From JANWHF01 sp036276235 (GTDB lineage: Bacteria; Planctomycetota; Phycisphaerae; Tepidisphaerales; Tepidisphaeraceae): a stretch of 8,040 nt of DNA. The stretch is taken from contig DATBDZ010000353.1 of assembly GCA_036276235.1 (NCBI GenBank), positions 1 to 8,040 of the forward strand, in the 5' to 3' direction. How positions within the stretch are numbered: position 1 is the stretch's first letter; every line of letters begins with the position of its first letter. Below the pieces are notes generated by a model, which was not told where the DNA came from, did not search any database, and worked only from the letters and a program-made list of their open reading frames with translations. The position numbers and the translations under genes are program-made. Positions 1 to 5,165 of the stretch are shown piece by piece.

Positions 1-819
1 GCCAAGAGCACGATTTCGCGTAAAGGTGCAGCGCGTACCGTCGAGGGTTGTCGCCGCCACAGCCCCGCCCACCAGTGCTTTGTTCTCCACAAACACACAG
101 TCCGCCAGTTCCAGATCGCCGGACTGGCAATTGACAGCACCGCCAAATGCGGACGCCGAATTTGAGACGAATCGACAGCTACTGATCGTCTCCGCCGAAA
201 ATGGAGGAATAACATCGATGGCACCGCCATTCGTTGATGTATTCGATGTAAAGGTGCAATTTGCGACTGTCACCGCTCCGAAAAATGTTGCACCGCCGCC
301 GCAAGTCGAGGGGGAATTAGTGCCATTTCCGGCCGTGATGGTCAGACCGTCCAGCGTCCCGGTCGTGATGTTGACAACGGAATACGAATTGTCGGTGGCG
401 ATGCCGGCCGCGCCGATATCGCCGGAAAGAATCGTTGCATAATCGATGAAATTGCGTGATCCCGGCGCGGCAGGGAAGGCGCTTCCGGCATACCCACCAT
501 GAATTATGACGCCGGCCGGCACCTTAAACGATGCCGAGCGGTTCGCACCGGAGGTCGGCTTATACGTGCCACGCGCAACAAAAACCTCATCTCCTGAAAC
601 CGCCTTGCTCAGTGCAGTTTGGAGATCGTGAAATGCGCTGTTCCACGATGCTCCATCCAGCGTCGCGCCTCCGCTGCCAGCATCCACATAGTACGTGGCG
701 GACAATAGCTGCCTTGGCTCGAGTGGCTCCAGAAGGCCGCTCGCCGATCGTAGGAGTCGCGGCTTGCCAAGGATCGCGCCGGCACGCCAAGGATTACCGC
801 ACTGAATTGATTTCCGCAC
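1..819 (-). CDS. LEPR-XLL motif, right-handed parallel beta-helix surface protein (N-terminal part; C-terminus beyond the window)
   Basis: An open minus-strand frame runs from a GTG at 819-817 to the left edge, giving 273 codons without a stop. The protein begins MRKSIQCGNPWRAG and has a LEPR-XLL motif (LEPRQLL, residues 33-39). LEPR-XLL is a known N-terminal signature of large planctomycete extracellular proteins; a role in sorting is presumed, not proven. Residues 43-89 (YYVDAG, then GDEVFVARGTYKPT at 76-89) are the usual opening of Pmp-like beta-helix proteins. From about residue 185 come repeated coils: CTFTSN then GGAI (198-201), CRFVSN then GGAV (226-229), CVFVEN then GGAV (251-254), and CTFTRN at the edge. 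Such proteins are probably cell-surface or secreted and may act as adhesins or polysaccharide-binding proteins; the ligand is unknown. The GTG start is preferred because TGGAGG lies 7 bases upstream, and the in-frame ATG at 852-850 overlaps the -10 box. It is transcribed divergently from the DUF502 gene. Full length cannot be judged. Confidence 0.88.
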   Translation of the reverse strand, partial: MRKSIQCGNPWRAGAILGKPRLLRSASGLLEPLEPRQLLSATYYVDAGSGGATLDGASWNSAFHDLQTALSKAVSGDEVFVARGTYKPTSGANRSASFKVPAGVIIHGGYAGSAFPAAPGSRNFIDYATILSGDIGAAGIATDNSYSVVNITTGTLDGLTITAGNGTNSPSTCGGGATFFGAVTVANCTFTSNTSTNGGAIDVIPPFSAETISSCRFVSNSASAFGGAVNCQSGDLELADCVFVENKALVGGAVAATTLDGTRCTFTRNRALG

Positions 820-826
820 GTGATTG

Positions 827-832
827 CCTCCA
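827..832 (-). promoter_or_regulatory. Shine-Dalgarno of the LEPR-XLL/beta-helix gene
   Basis: On the minus strand TGGAGG (832-827) is followed by a 7-base spacer and GTG (819-817). This strong match to the anti-SD decides the start codon against the upstream in-frame ATGs at 927-925 and 852-850. Confidence 0.75.
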
Positions 833-850
833 CCCGGAAAGGAAACGAGC

Positions 851-878
851 ATTCTACGGGCCCGCAATATCGCGTCAA
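851..878 (-). promoter_or_regulatory. Sigma70-type promoter for the LEPR-XLL/beta-helix gene
   Basis: On the minus strand, TTGACG (878-873) is a 5/6 match to the -35 consensus. A 16-base spacer follows, then TAGAAT (856-851), a 5/6 match to -10. The predicted transcription start near 845 leaves a leader of about 25 bases that contains the SD at 832-827 and the GTG at 819. The mutually consistent spacing of all three elements makes this the best-supported promoter in the window. Confidence 0.65.
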
Positions 879-927
879 CGGCTTTCCAGACGGTGACAGT
901 CGCACCGGTAGGGCTGGTTGGCCCCAT

Positions 928-956
928 TTGCTTCTTTGTTTTCCAACGTGTACAAC
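928..956 (+). promoter_or_regulatory. Weak sigma70-type promoter candidate for the DUF502-hpf-pts-rne gene row
   Basis: TTGCTT (928-933), a 17-base spacer and TACAAC (951-956) form a partial match to -35/-10 boxes in the direction of the DUF502 gene. The predicted transcript would start near 963 and carry a leader of about 120 bases. The match is modest and rests mainly on the exact spacing. Nothing better was seen between 820 and 1085 on the plus strand. Confidence 0.28.
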
Positions 957-1041
957 CGTTTGCTAAGCGTTTGATCCGTCAATGCCGATGGCTCAGACTT
1001 GGGAAAGCGACTGCCAGCGTCCGCGCGGTAACCACCTCGTG

Positions 1042-1089
1042 TCACCGGGGAGCAAGGTACGCCCCGGCAAGCCTCATGGTGTCTGGTGA
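1042..1089 (+). promoter_or_regulatory. Possible structured leader of the DUF502 gene, including a GC hairpin
   Basis: CCGGGG (1045-1050) can pair with CCCCGG (1062-1067) around an 11-base loop. Alternatively TCACC (1042-1046) can pair with GGTGA (1085-1089), which contains the GTG start. The two pairings share 1045-1046 and exclude each other. No known riboswitch class is recognised, and short GC stems are frequent by chance in this base composition, so a regulatory role is only a possibility. Confidence 0.25.
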
Positions 1090-1919
1090 GCTTACGTCAA
1101 ACCAGCCCTGCGCCAGGCGAGCATAAGCGACGAAAAGTCAGCTTCGCCGCGGATTTCCGCAGGTTTTTTGTACGCGGGTTGGCGGCGCTGATGCCCACGC
1201 TGATCACGCTCTGGCTGCTCATCAAGATCTGGGATTTCCTCTGGGAAAACCTGGGCAAGCACCTGGTTGACATCCTGCGCAAGGCGTGGCTGACGTTTGG
1301 AAATGGCTATCCGCCCGCGGGTTACATCAGCCGCTATTGGAACGATGGGTTGCTGCGGACAAAGCTGGTCGGCGTTTCGCTGGCCATATTGCTGGTGTAT
1401 ATCGTCGGTGTTTTCGTCGGCAACCTGATTGGCCGCACCACCTGGCGGCTGGCGGAAATGGCAGTGCTGAAGATTCCGCTGGTGCGGGCGATTTATCCTG
1501 CGGTGAAGCAGATTACGGATTTTGTGCTGGCGGATCACGGGCAGGGCCAGTTCGCCGGCAGTCGCGTGGTGGCGGTGCAGCCGCACGAGAAGGGGATCTG
1601 GTCGATCGGCTTGGTGACCGGGCCGGGTCTCAAGCCGCTTAATGAGGCGGTGGGGCAGGAGATGGTGACGGTGTTCGTCCCTTCCAGCCCGACGGCATTC
1701 AGCGGATATGTGCTGGTGGTGCCGCGCGAGTCAGTTATTGAACTGCCAATGGATGTGGAAGAAGCGATGCGGCTTTTGGTAAGCGGCGGCGTATTGACGC
1801 CGAAGCTGACGATTATCGATGCTCAGGGTCAGCGGATTCCGACGCCGCACCCGATCGATCAAGCCGCCGCGACACGGGCGGCGGGTCCTGGCGCAATAGC
1901 GGCGGGCTCTGGTGTTTGA
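1086..1919 (+). CDS. DUF502 family inner-membrane protein
   Basis: A 277-residue protein of the DUF502 family (Pfam PF04367), related to plant COV/LCV proteins; its biochemical role is not established. A basic N-terminus (KRRK near residues 14-17) leads into a first membrane segment at about 29-49 and a second at about 93-116, with a loop between. The conserved cytosolic-type block follows: PLVRAIYPAVKQITDF (131-146), FVPSSPTAFSGYVLVVP (197-213) and the ELPMDVEEAMRLLVSGG stretch ending near 235. The length is slightly above the usual ~200-230 because of an Ala/Gly-rich C-terminal extension (about 257-277). The start is GTG at 1086; an in-frame stop at 1029-1031 and no intervening ATG leave no better upstream start. 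No SD is visible. The next in-frame ATG (1191) would cut into the first membrane segment. It is the first gene of the plus-strand row, 75 bases ahead of hpf. Confidence 0.9.
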   Translation: MSLRQTSPAPGEHKRRKVSFAADFRRFFVRGLAALMPTLITLWLLIKIWDFLWENLGKHLVDILRKAWLTFGNGYPPAGYISRYWNDGLLRTKLVGVSLAILLVYIVGVFVGNLIGRTTWRLAEMAVLKIPLVRAIYPAVKQITDFVLADHGQGQFAGSRVVAVQPHEKGIWSIGLVTGPGLKPLNEAVGQEMVTVFVPSSPTAFSGYVLVVPRESVIELPMDVEEAMRLLVSGGVLTPKLTIIDAQGQRIPTPHPIDQAAATRAAGPGAIAAGSGV

Positions 1920-1982
1920 ATCGGGAAATTCGCGGGCGCGGCGTTGTCAGCCCCTTGTGGCTACAATGACCTGCGTTCGCGA

Positions 1983-1988
1983 AAGGAG
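1983..1988 (+). promoter_or_regulatory. Shine-Dalgarno of hpf (decides the GTG start)
   Basis: AAGGAG at 1983-1988 is followed by a 6-base purine spacer and GTG at 1995. This places the hpf start at 1995 rather than at the upstream in-frame TTG (1944), which would add 17 residues absent from the family. Confidence 0.8.
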
Positions 1989-1994
1989 AAGAAG

Positions 1995-2315
1995 GTGACA
2001 ATTACCGTTAGCGGCAGGCACATGGAAGTAACCCCACCCCTCAAGGCCCACGCCGAGCAAAAGGCTTCCAAGCTCACCAAGTACTACGACTTGATCCAGG
2101 AAATCGAAGTGAAATTCGACGTGGGCAAGGATGACACGTGCAGCGTGGAGATGATCGTTCACGCCGAGCATCGCAATACGTTCATCGCCCATCACAGCGG
2201 CCAAGATGGATATCTTTGCGTCGATACCTGCGTGCACAAGCTGGAACGCCAGCTCACCGAGCACAAACAAAAATTCCGCAACCGCAAGCATTCCGGCGAA
2301 CAGCCGAAGCAATAA
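1995..2315 (+). CDS. hpf: Short-form ribosome hibernation promoting factor (HPF/YfiA, S30AE family)
   Basis: The protein has 106 residues from GTG 1995 and matches the S30AE/HPF family (PF02482). It has the N-terminal strand TITVSGRHMEVT (2-13), then a helix with KAHAEQKASKLTKYYD (17-32). A strand follows (EIEVKFDV, 36-43), then VEMIVHAE (51-58). It ends with the diagnostic DGYLCVDTCVHKLERQLTEH block (71-90) and a basic tail KQKFRNRK. Family members bind the 30S decoding site in starved or stationary cells and silence ribosomes. The protein lacks the roughly 60-residue C-terminal dimerisation domain of long HPF, so it is a short form; how it would drive 100S formation, if it does, is open. 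It lies 30 bases upstream of ptsN, the same neighbour as in proteobacterial rpoN clusters. The SD and family alignment support the chosen start. Confidence 0.93.
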   Translation: MTITVSGRHMEVTPPLKAHAEQKASKLTKYYDLIQEIEVKFDVGKDDTCSVEMIVHAEHRNTFIAHHSGQDGYLCVDTCVHKLERQLTEHKQKFRNRKHSGEQPKQ

Positions 2316-2345
2316 TGCGGGCACAATCAACATTGGAATCTTAGA

Positions 2346-2813
2346 ATGAAGCTCAAAGACTTTATCGTCAGCGAGGCGGTGCAGCCGGAGCTGGCCGCTG
2401 TCGATCGCGACGGCGCCATCCGAGAACTTGTGACGGCGCTGGCCAAGGGCGGCGGCCTGCCTGACACGGCCGTCGATGACATCGTTACCGCGCTGGTCAA
2501 GCGCGAGCAGACCGGCTCGACCGGGTTCGGCAAGGGCGTCGCCGTCCCGCACGTCAAGCATCCTAAGGTGAAGAAGATGGTCGGCACCGTCGGGCGAAGC
2601 GCTGCGGGGATCGACTTTGCCGCGCTGGATCATCAGCCGGTTTACACGATCTTCCTGCTGCTCAGTCCCGATAATCAGCCGCAGCAGCACTTGCAGGCGA
2701 TGAACATCATTTTCACCAACCTGCAGGAAGACATGTTCCGCAAATTCCTGCGGCAAAGCGCGACCCGCGAGGCGATCATCGACCTGCTCGATGAGGCGGA
2801 TCAGGGAAAGTGA
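2346..2813 (+). CDS. ptsN: PTS EIIA component of the fructose/nitrogen type (PtsN-like)
   Basis: A 155-residue single-domain PTS_EIIA_2 protein (PF00359), the full usual length. The family signature around the phosphorylated histidine is present: GSTGFGKGVAVPHVKHP (57-73), with His69 as the predicted phospho-acceptor. A second conserved histidine is in QQHLQAM (His115). The protein would accept phosphate from HPr and, in regulatory systems, control partner proteins by its phosphorylation state. No EIIB or EIIC domain is fused or adjacent, which favours a regulatory (PTS-Ntr-like) role over fructose transport. The start is ATG 2346; only a weak TGGA (2334-2337) precedes it. The 30-base gap to hpf suggests cotranscription. 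The TGA stop is immediately followed by a strong SD-like GGAGGAGG. The ptsN name reflects family and hpf linkage; a dedicated fructose EIIA cannot be excluded. Confidence 0.88.
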   Translation: MKLKDFIVSEAVQPELAAVDRDGAIRELVTALAKGGGLPDTAVDDIVTALVKREQTGSTGFGKGVAVPHVKHPKVKKMVGTVGRSAAGIDFAALDHQPVYTIFLLLSPDNQPQQHLQAMNIIFTNLQEDMFRKFLRQSATREAIIDLLDEADQGK

Positions 2814-2844
2814 GGAGGAGGAAATGCTGAATGCTGAACGCTGA
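2814..2844 (+). promoter_or_regulatory. Strong Shine-Dalgarno upstream of ptsH, now facing a six-codon mini-ORF in the repeat
   Basis: GGAGGAGG at 2814-2821 directly follows the ptsN stop. The next ATG (2824-2826) lies within the left repeat arm and opens a tiny frame (MLNAER, stop TGA 2842-2844). The real ptsH ATG is at 2918, on the far side of the inverted repeat. If the repeat (2823-2910) is left out, the SD would be 8 bases from the ptsH ATG. This may be a split ribosome-binding site, a leader-peptide start, or both. The sequence is certain; the function is inferred. Confidence 0.5.
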
Positions 2845-2910
2845 ATGCTGAATAAAGAGCGAGGCGAGTTTCTCCCTCTATTCAGCATTCAGCAATCAGC
2901 ATTCAGCATT
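2823..2910. repeat. Heptad-built inverted repeat IR1 (ptsN/ptsH junction)
   Basis: The left arm 2823-2853 is AAT plus four heptads: GCTGAAT, GCTGAAC, GCTGAAT, GCTGAAT. The right arm 2880-2910 reads ATTCAGC, ATTCAGC, AATCAGC, ATTCAGC, ATT. The 31-base arms are complementary at 29 positions; both mismatches fall in the same variant heptad pair. The loop is 26 bases (2854-2879). The right arm ends 7 bases before the ptsH ATG. No T-run follows, so it is not a standard terminator. Confidence 0.95.
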
Positions 2911-2917
2911 CGACGCC

Positions 2918-3199
2918 ATGCCCACCGCTTCCAAAGAGACCGCCATCTGCAACACGTTGGGGCTGCATGCGCGGCCGGCGATGCAGTTTGTGGATTTGGC
3001 AAATCAATTTGCGTCGCGCATTACCGTTTTCAAGGGCGGCGAAGAACCGGGCGAGGCGGATGGGAAGAGCGTGATGCAGATGATTATCCTCGCGGCCACC
3101 GAAGGCACGCCGCTCCGCATCGAAGCCGAAGGCGATGACGCCGACCAGGCCGTCGCAAAGCTCACTGAACTGGTCGAAGGAAAGTTTGGCGAGGAATAG
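2918..3199 (+). CDS. ptsH: HPr, phosphocarrier protein of the PTS
   Basis: A 93-residue HPr (PF00381). The phospho-acceptor site is clear in GLHARPA (15-21) with His17. The regulatory-serine region GKSVMQMIILA (49-59) puts Ser51 where Ser46 stands in E. coli and Firmicutes HPr. His17 to Ser51 is 34 residues, against 31 in E. coli, because the preceding loop (38-50, Gly/Glu-rich) is about three residues longer. The protein carries phosphate from Enzyme I to EIIA in the cytoplasm. The ATG at 2918 gives the correct N-terminus for the family, yet the 7 bases before it and the repeat arm upstream hold no SD; the only good SD lies beyond the hairpin at 2814-2821. Whether Ser51 is phosphorylated depends on an HPr kinase not seen here. 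Confidence 0.93.
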   Translation: MPTASKETAICNTLGLHARPAMQFVDLANQFASRITVFKGGEEPGEADGKSVMQMIILAATEGTPLRIEAEGDDADQAVAKLTELVEGKFGEE

Positions 3200-3200
3200 G

Positions 3201-3277
3201 GTTTGGGGTTCAGGGTTCAGGGTTCAGAATAAGCGGGATGGCATCCCCAACTGAACCCTGAACCCTGAACCCCGAAT
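3201..3277. repeat. Heptad-built inverted repeat IR2 (ptsH/ptsI junction)
   Basis: The left arm 3205-3227 consists of three GGGTTCA-type heptads. The right arm 3251-3273 is its exact 23-base reverse complement (CCTGAAC words). G-T and A-T pairing can extend the base to 3201 and 3277. The 23-base loop (3228-3250) has its own small palindrome, GGGATG (3235-3240) against CATCCC (3242-3247). The perfect core arm ends 15 bases before the ptsI ATG, and no T-run follows. Confidence 0.96.
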
Positions 3278-3288
3278 GCTCACCAACA

Positions 3289-5028
3289 ATGGAAATCAAG
3301 AAAGGCATTGGAGTCTCTCCTGGCGTTGTGATCAACACGGCTGTCGTGCTGGACGCCGAGGATTTGCTGATTCCAAAGCGCACCATCCCGCCCGAGCAGG
3401 TTACCTCGGAGATCGCGCGCCTGCATGATGCGCTGAACCAGGCCTCCGAAGACCTTGCCCGCCTGCGCGATAAAATCTCCAATGAAGTTGGCCAGGAGAT
3501 CGGCAGCATCTTCGATGTTCACATCGGCATCCTTCGCGACAAATCGATCATCGCGCAGGTGCAGAAGGAGATTCAGGGCGGGAATGTCACCGCCGAGTAC
3601 GCGATGAGCGTCGTGATGCGCCGGTACGCGAACACGATTTTGCAGATTAAGGATCCGTATCTTTCCGAGCGCGTGCGGGATGTTCACGACATCGAAAAAC
3701 GCGTGCTGCGATTGTTGATCGGCCAGCAGCATGAGGATTTGCTGCATCTGACGCGGGATGTGGTGGTCATCGCGCACGATCTGCTGCCGTCGCAAACCGC
3801 CGCGCTGGATCGCGAGCATGTGCGCGGCTTTGCGATCGACGTCGGCGGGCGAACCAGCCATACCGCGATCGTCGCCCGCGCGATGGGGATACCGGCGGTC
3901 GTCGGGTTGGGAAACATCACGTCGGAAGTCAGCGGCGGCGATACGGTCATCATCGACGGCACGCGCGGCGTGGTGATCGTCAACCCCGATCGCGAGCAGC
4001 TCGACGAGCATGCCGAGGCCGGGCGCAAGTTCGCGGCGATGGAGACCGATCTCAAGTCGCTGGCCCCGCTCGCCGCCCATACGCTGGATGGCCATCAGGT
4101 GAGCTTGCTGGCCAACATCGAGTTTCCTCCTGATATCGATGGGAGTTTGGCGGTCGGCGCTGAGGGAATCGGCCTTTATCGGACTGAATTCCTTTATCTT
4201 GCCGCCGAAGTCGAGCCAACCGAGCAGATGCACTACGACTCGTACTTCGACGCCTTGCAGCGGCTCGGCGGGCGGCCGCTGGTTATCCGCACGCTTGATC
4301 TGGGTGCCGACAAATACGTTCGTGCCAAAACACCCAGCTCCGAGCCCAATCCGTTTCTGGGCGACCGCTCCATTCGGCTCTGCCTGCATGACATCCCGAT
4401 GTTCAAGCGGCAGCTTCGAGCGATCATGCGCGTCAGCATGCATGGCGATGTCCGCATCATGTTCCCCATGATCTGCACGCTCATGGAGCTGCGGCAGGCG
4501 CGTATGATCCTCAATGACGTGATGGAAGAGCTCGACGACGAAGGCATTCCCTTCCGCAAGGATATTCCGGTGGGGATGATGGTCGAAGTGCCGTCGGCGG
4601 CACTGATGGCCAATCAATTCGCCAAGGAAGTCAACTTCTTTTCGATCGGCACCAACGACCTGATCCAGTACACGCTGGCGGTCGATCGGACCAATGAAAA
4701 AGTCGCCGGCCTGTTCTGCCCGGCTCACCCTTCGGTGCTGACGCTGATCCGCGATGTGATCCGCGCCGGACGCCGCAACAATATAAGCGTGAGCGTATGT
4801 GGTGAAATGGCCGGCGACCCCCTGTACACTTTACTGCTGCTAGGGCTGGAGCTGAACATCTTCTCGATGAACGCCCCGGACCTTCCGGAGGTCAAGAAAA
4901 TTATCCGCTCAACCACGATGGAACATGCCCGGCACGTCGCCAGGCGCGTGATGAGTTTCGACAGCGAACGACAGGTGATGCACTTCCTGCGCGAAGAGAC
5001 GCGGAAGATCATCCCAGAGGCTTTTTAG
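3289..5028 (+). CDS. ptsI: PTS Enzyme I (PEP-protein phosphotransferase)
   Basis: A 579-residue Enzyme I of normal length. It has an N-terminal HPr-binding domain (about 4-130), a phosphohistidine swivel domain (about 150-230) and a C-terminal PEP-binding TIM barrel (about 250-540). The active-site histidine is His191 in GGRTSHTAIVAR. Catalytic residues of the barrel are present at E. coli-like spacing: Arg298 in GIGLYRTEFLYL, Glu433 in MVEVPSAA, Asp457 in GTNDLIQYT and Cys504 in VCGEMAGDP. The enzyme autophosphorylates on His191 with PEP and Mg2+ and passes the phosphate to HPr, encoded 89 bases upstream. No GAF or other sensory domain is fused, so it is standard Enzyme I rather than the PtsP form. 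The ATG at 3289 has no SD; a weak AGG (3198-3200) precedes the hairpin IR2. All catalytic positions are intact. Confidence 0.96.
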   Translation: MEIKKGIGVSPGVVINTAVVLDAEDLLIPKRTIPPEQVTSEIARLHDALNQASEDLARLRDKISNEVGQEIGSIFDVHIGILRDKSIIAQVQKEIQGGNVTAEYAMSVVMRRYANTILQIKDPYLSERVRDVHDIEKRVLRLLIGQQHEDLLHLTRDVVVIAHDLLPSQTAALDREHVRGFAIDVGGRTSHTAIVARAMGIPAVVGLGNITSEVSGGDTVIIDGTRGVVIVNPDREQLDEHAEAGRKFAAMETDLKSLAPLAAHTLDGHQVSLLANIEFPPDIDGSLAVGAEGIGLYRTEFLYLAAEVEPTEQMHYDSYFDALQRLGGRPLVIRTLDLGADKYVRAKTPSSEPNPFLGDRSIRLCLHDIPMFKRQLRAIMRVSMHGDVRIMFPMICTLMELRQARMILNDVMEELDDEGIPFRKDIPVGMMVEVPSAALMANQFAKEVNFFSIGTNDLIQYTLAVDRTNEKVAGLFCPAHPSVLTLIRDVIRAGRRNNISVSVCGEMAGDPLYTLLLLGLELNIFSMNAPDLPEVKKIIRSTTMEHARHVARRVMSFDSERQVMHFLREETRKIIPEAF

Positions 5029-5033
5029 AAGGA
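5029..5033 (+). promoter_or_regulatory. Shine-Dalgarno-like site upstream of rne, separated from its start by IR3
   Basis: AAGGA at 5029-5033 follows the ptsI TAG stop directly. The rne ATG is at 5166, on the other side of IR3, with no SD nearer to it. Omitting the repeat would leave about 8-12 bases between AAGGA and the ATG. GGAT (5031-5034) could also pair with ATCC (5159-5162), so the site may sit in the base of the stem. Confidence 0.4.
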
Positions 5034-5162
5034 TTGTTGGTTGTTGGTGGTTGGTTGTTGGTGGTGGGTTGTGCGTCTGGGTGAAGTCGGTCTACGGATC
5101 GCCGCCCGAGTTTCACAACCTGCAACCCACAACCTACAACCCACAACCCACAACACACATCC
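5031..5162. repeat. Heptad-built inverted repeat IR3 (ptsI/rne junction)
   Basis: The left arm holds five heptads at 5036-5070 (GTTGGTT, GTTGGTG, GTTGGTT, GTTGGTG, GTGGGTT) plus GTG, to 5073. The right arm 5114-5155 holds six: CACAACC, TGCAACC, CACAACC, TACAACC, CACAACC, CACAACA. The arms are imperfectly complementary. The innermost heptad pair (5067-5073 with 5114-5120) is exact; the others have one to three differences, a few of them tolerable as G-U pairs. The loop is 40 bases (5074-5113). The left arm also shows a 14-base super-period. The right arm ends about 10 bases before the rne ATG. Confidence 0.9.
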
Positions 5163-5165
5163 CAA

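Noticed and set aside
925..927. Upstream in-frame ATGs (927-925 and 852-850) as the start of the LEPR-XLL gene
   Set aside because: One lies upstream of the predicted promoter and the other overlaps its -10 box; only GTG 819 has a proper SD.
26..1126. Plus-strand open frames at 26-442, 531-896 and 824-1126
   Set aside because: The minus strand of 1-819 encodes a clear LEPR-XLL/beta-helix protein, so the first two are shadows. The third overlaps both divergent leaders and has no recognisable content.
1944..1967. TTGTCA (1944-1949) and TACAAT (1962-1967) as a promoter for hpf
   Set aside because: The boxes are individually good and well placed, but the spacer is only 12 bases, far short of 16-18, and no other -35 is visible. 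A TACAAT-only promoter remains possible but unsupported.
1944..1994. A longer hpf starting at TTG 1944
   Set aside because: The extra 17 residues do not belong to the S30AE fold, and AAGGAG six bases before GTG 1995 fixes the start.
1947..2888. A 313-codon minus-strand frame spanning hpf, ptsN and part of IR1
   Set aside because: It starts inside the repeat and crosses two well-supported genes and their junctions; no recognisable domain.
3280..4728. A 482-codon open frame on the minus strand opposite ptsI
   Set aside because: It lies wholly within the intact ptsI gene, is rich in Arg/His/Asp as expected for the complement of GC-rich coding DNA, and resembles no family. It is a shadow frame.
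2823..5162. The three inverted repeats as intrinsic terminators
   Set aside because: None is followed by a T-run; each right arm is followed within 15 bases by a start codon, and genes continue in the same direction.
2823..5162. The repeats as CRISPR arrays or ordinary MITEs
   Set aside because: Units are 7 bases with no spacers, arms are inverted, words differ between loci, and no target-site duplication is evident.
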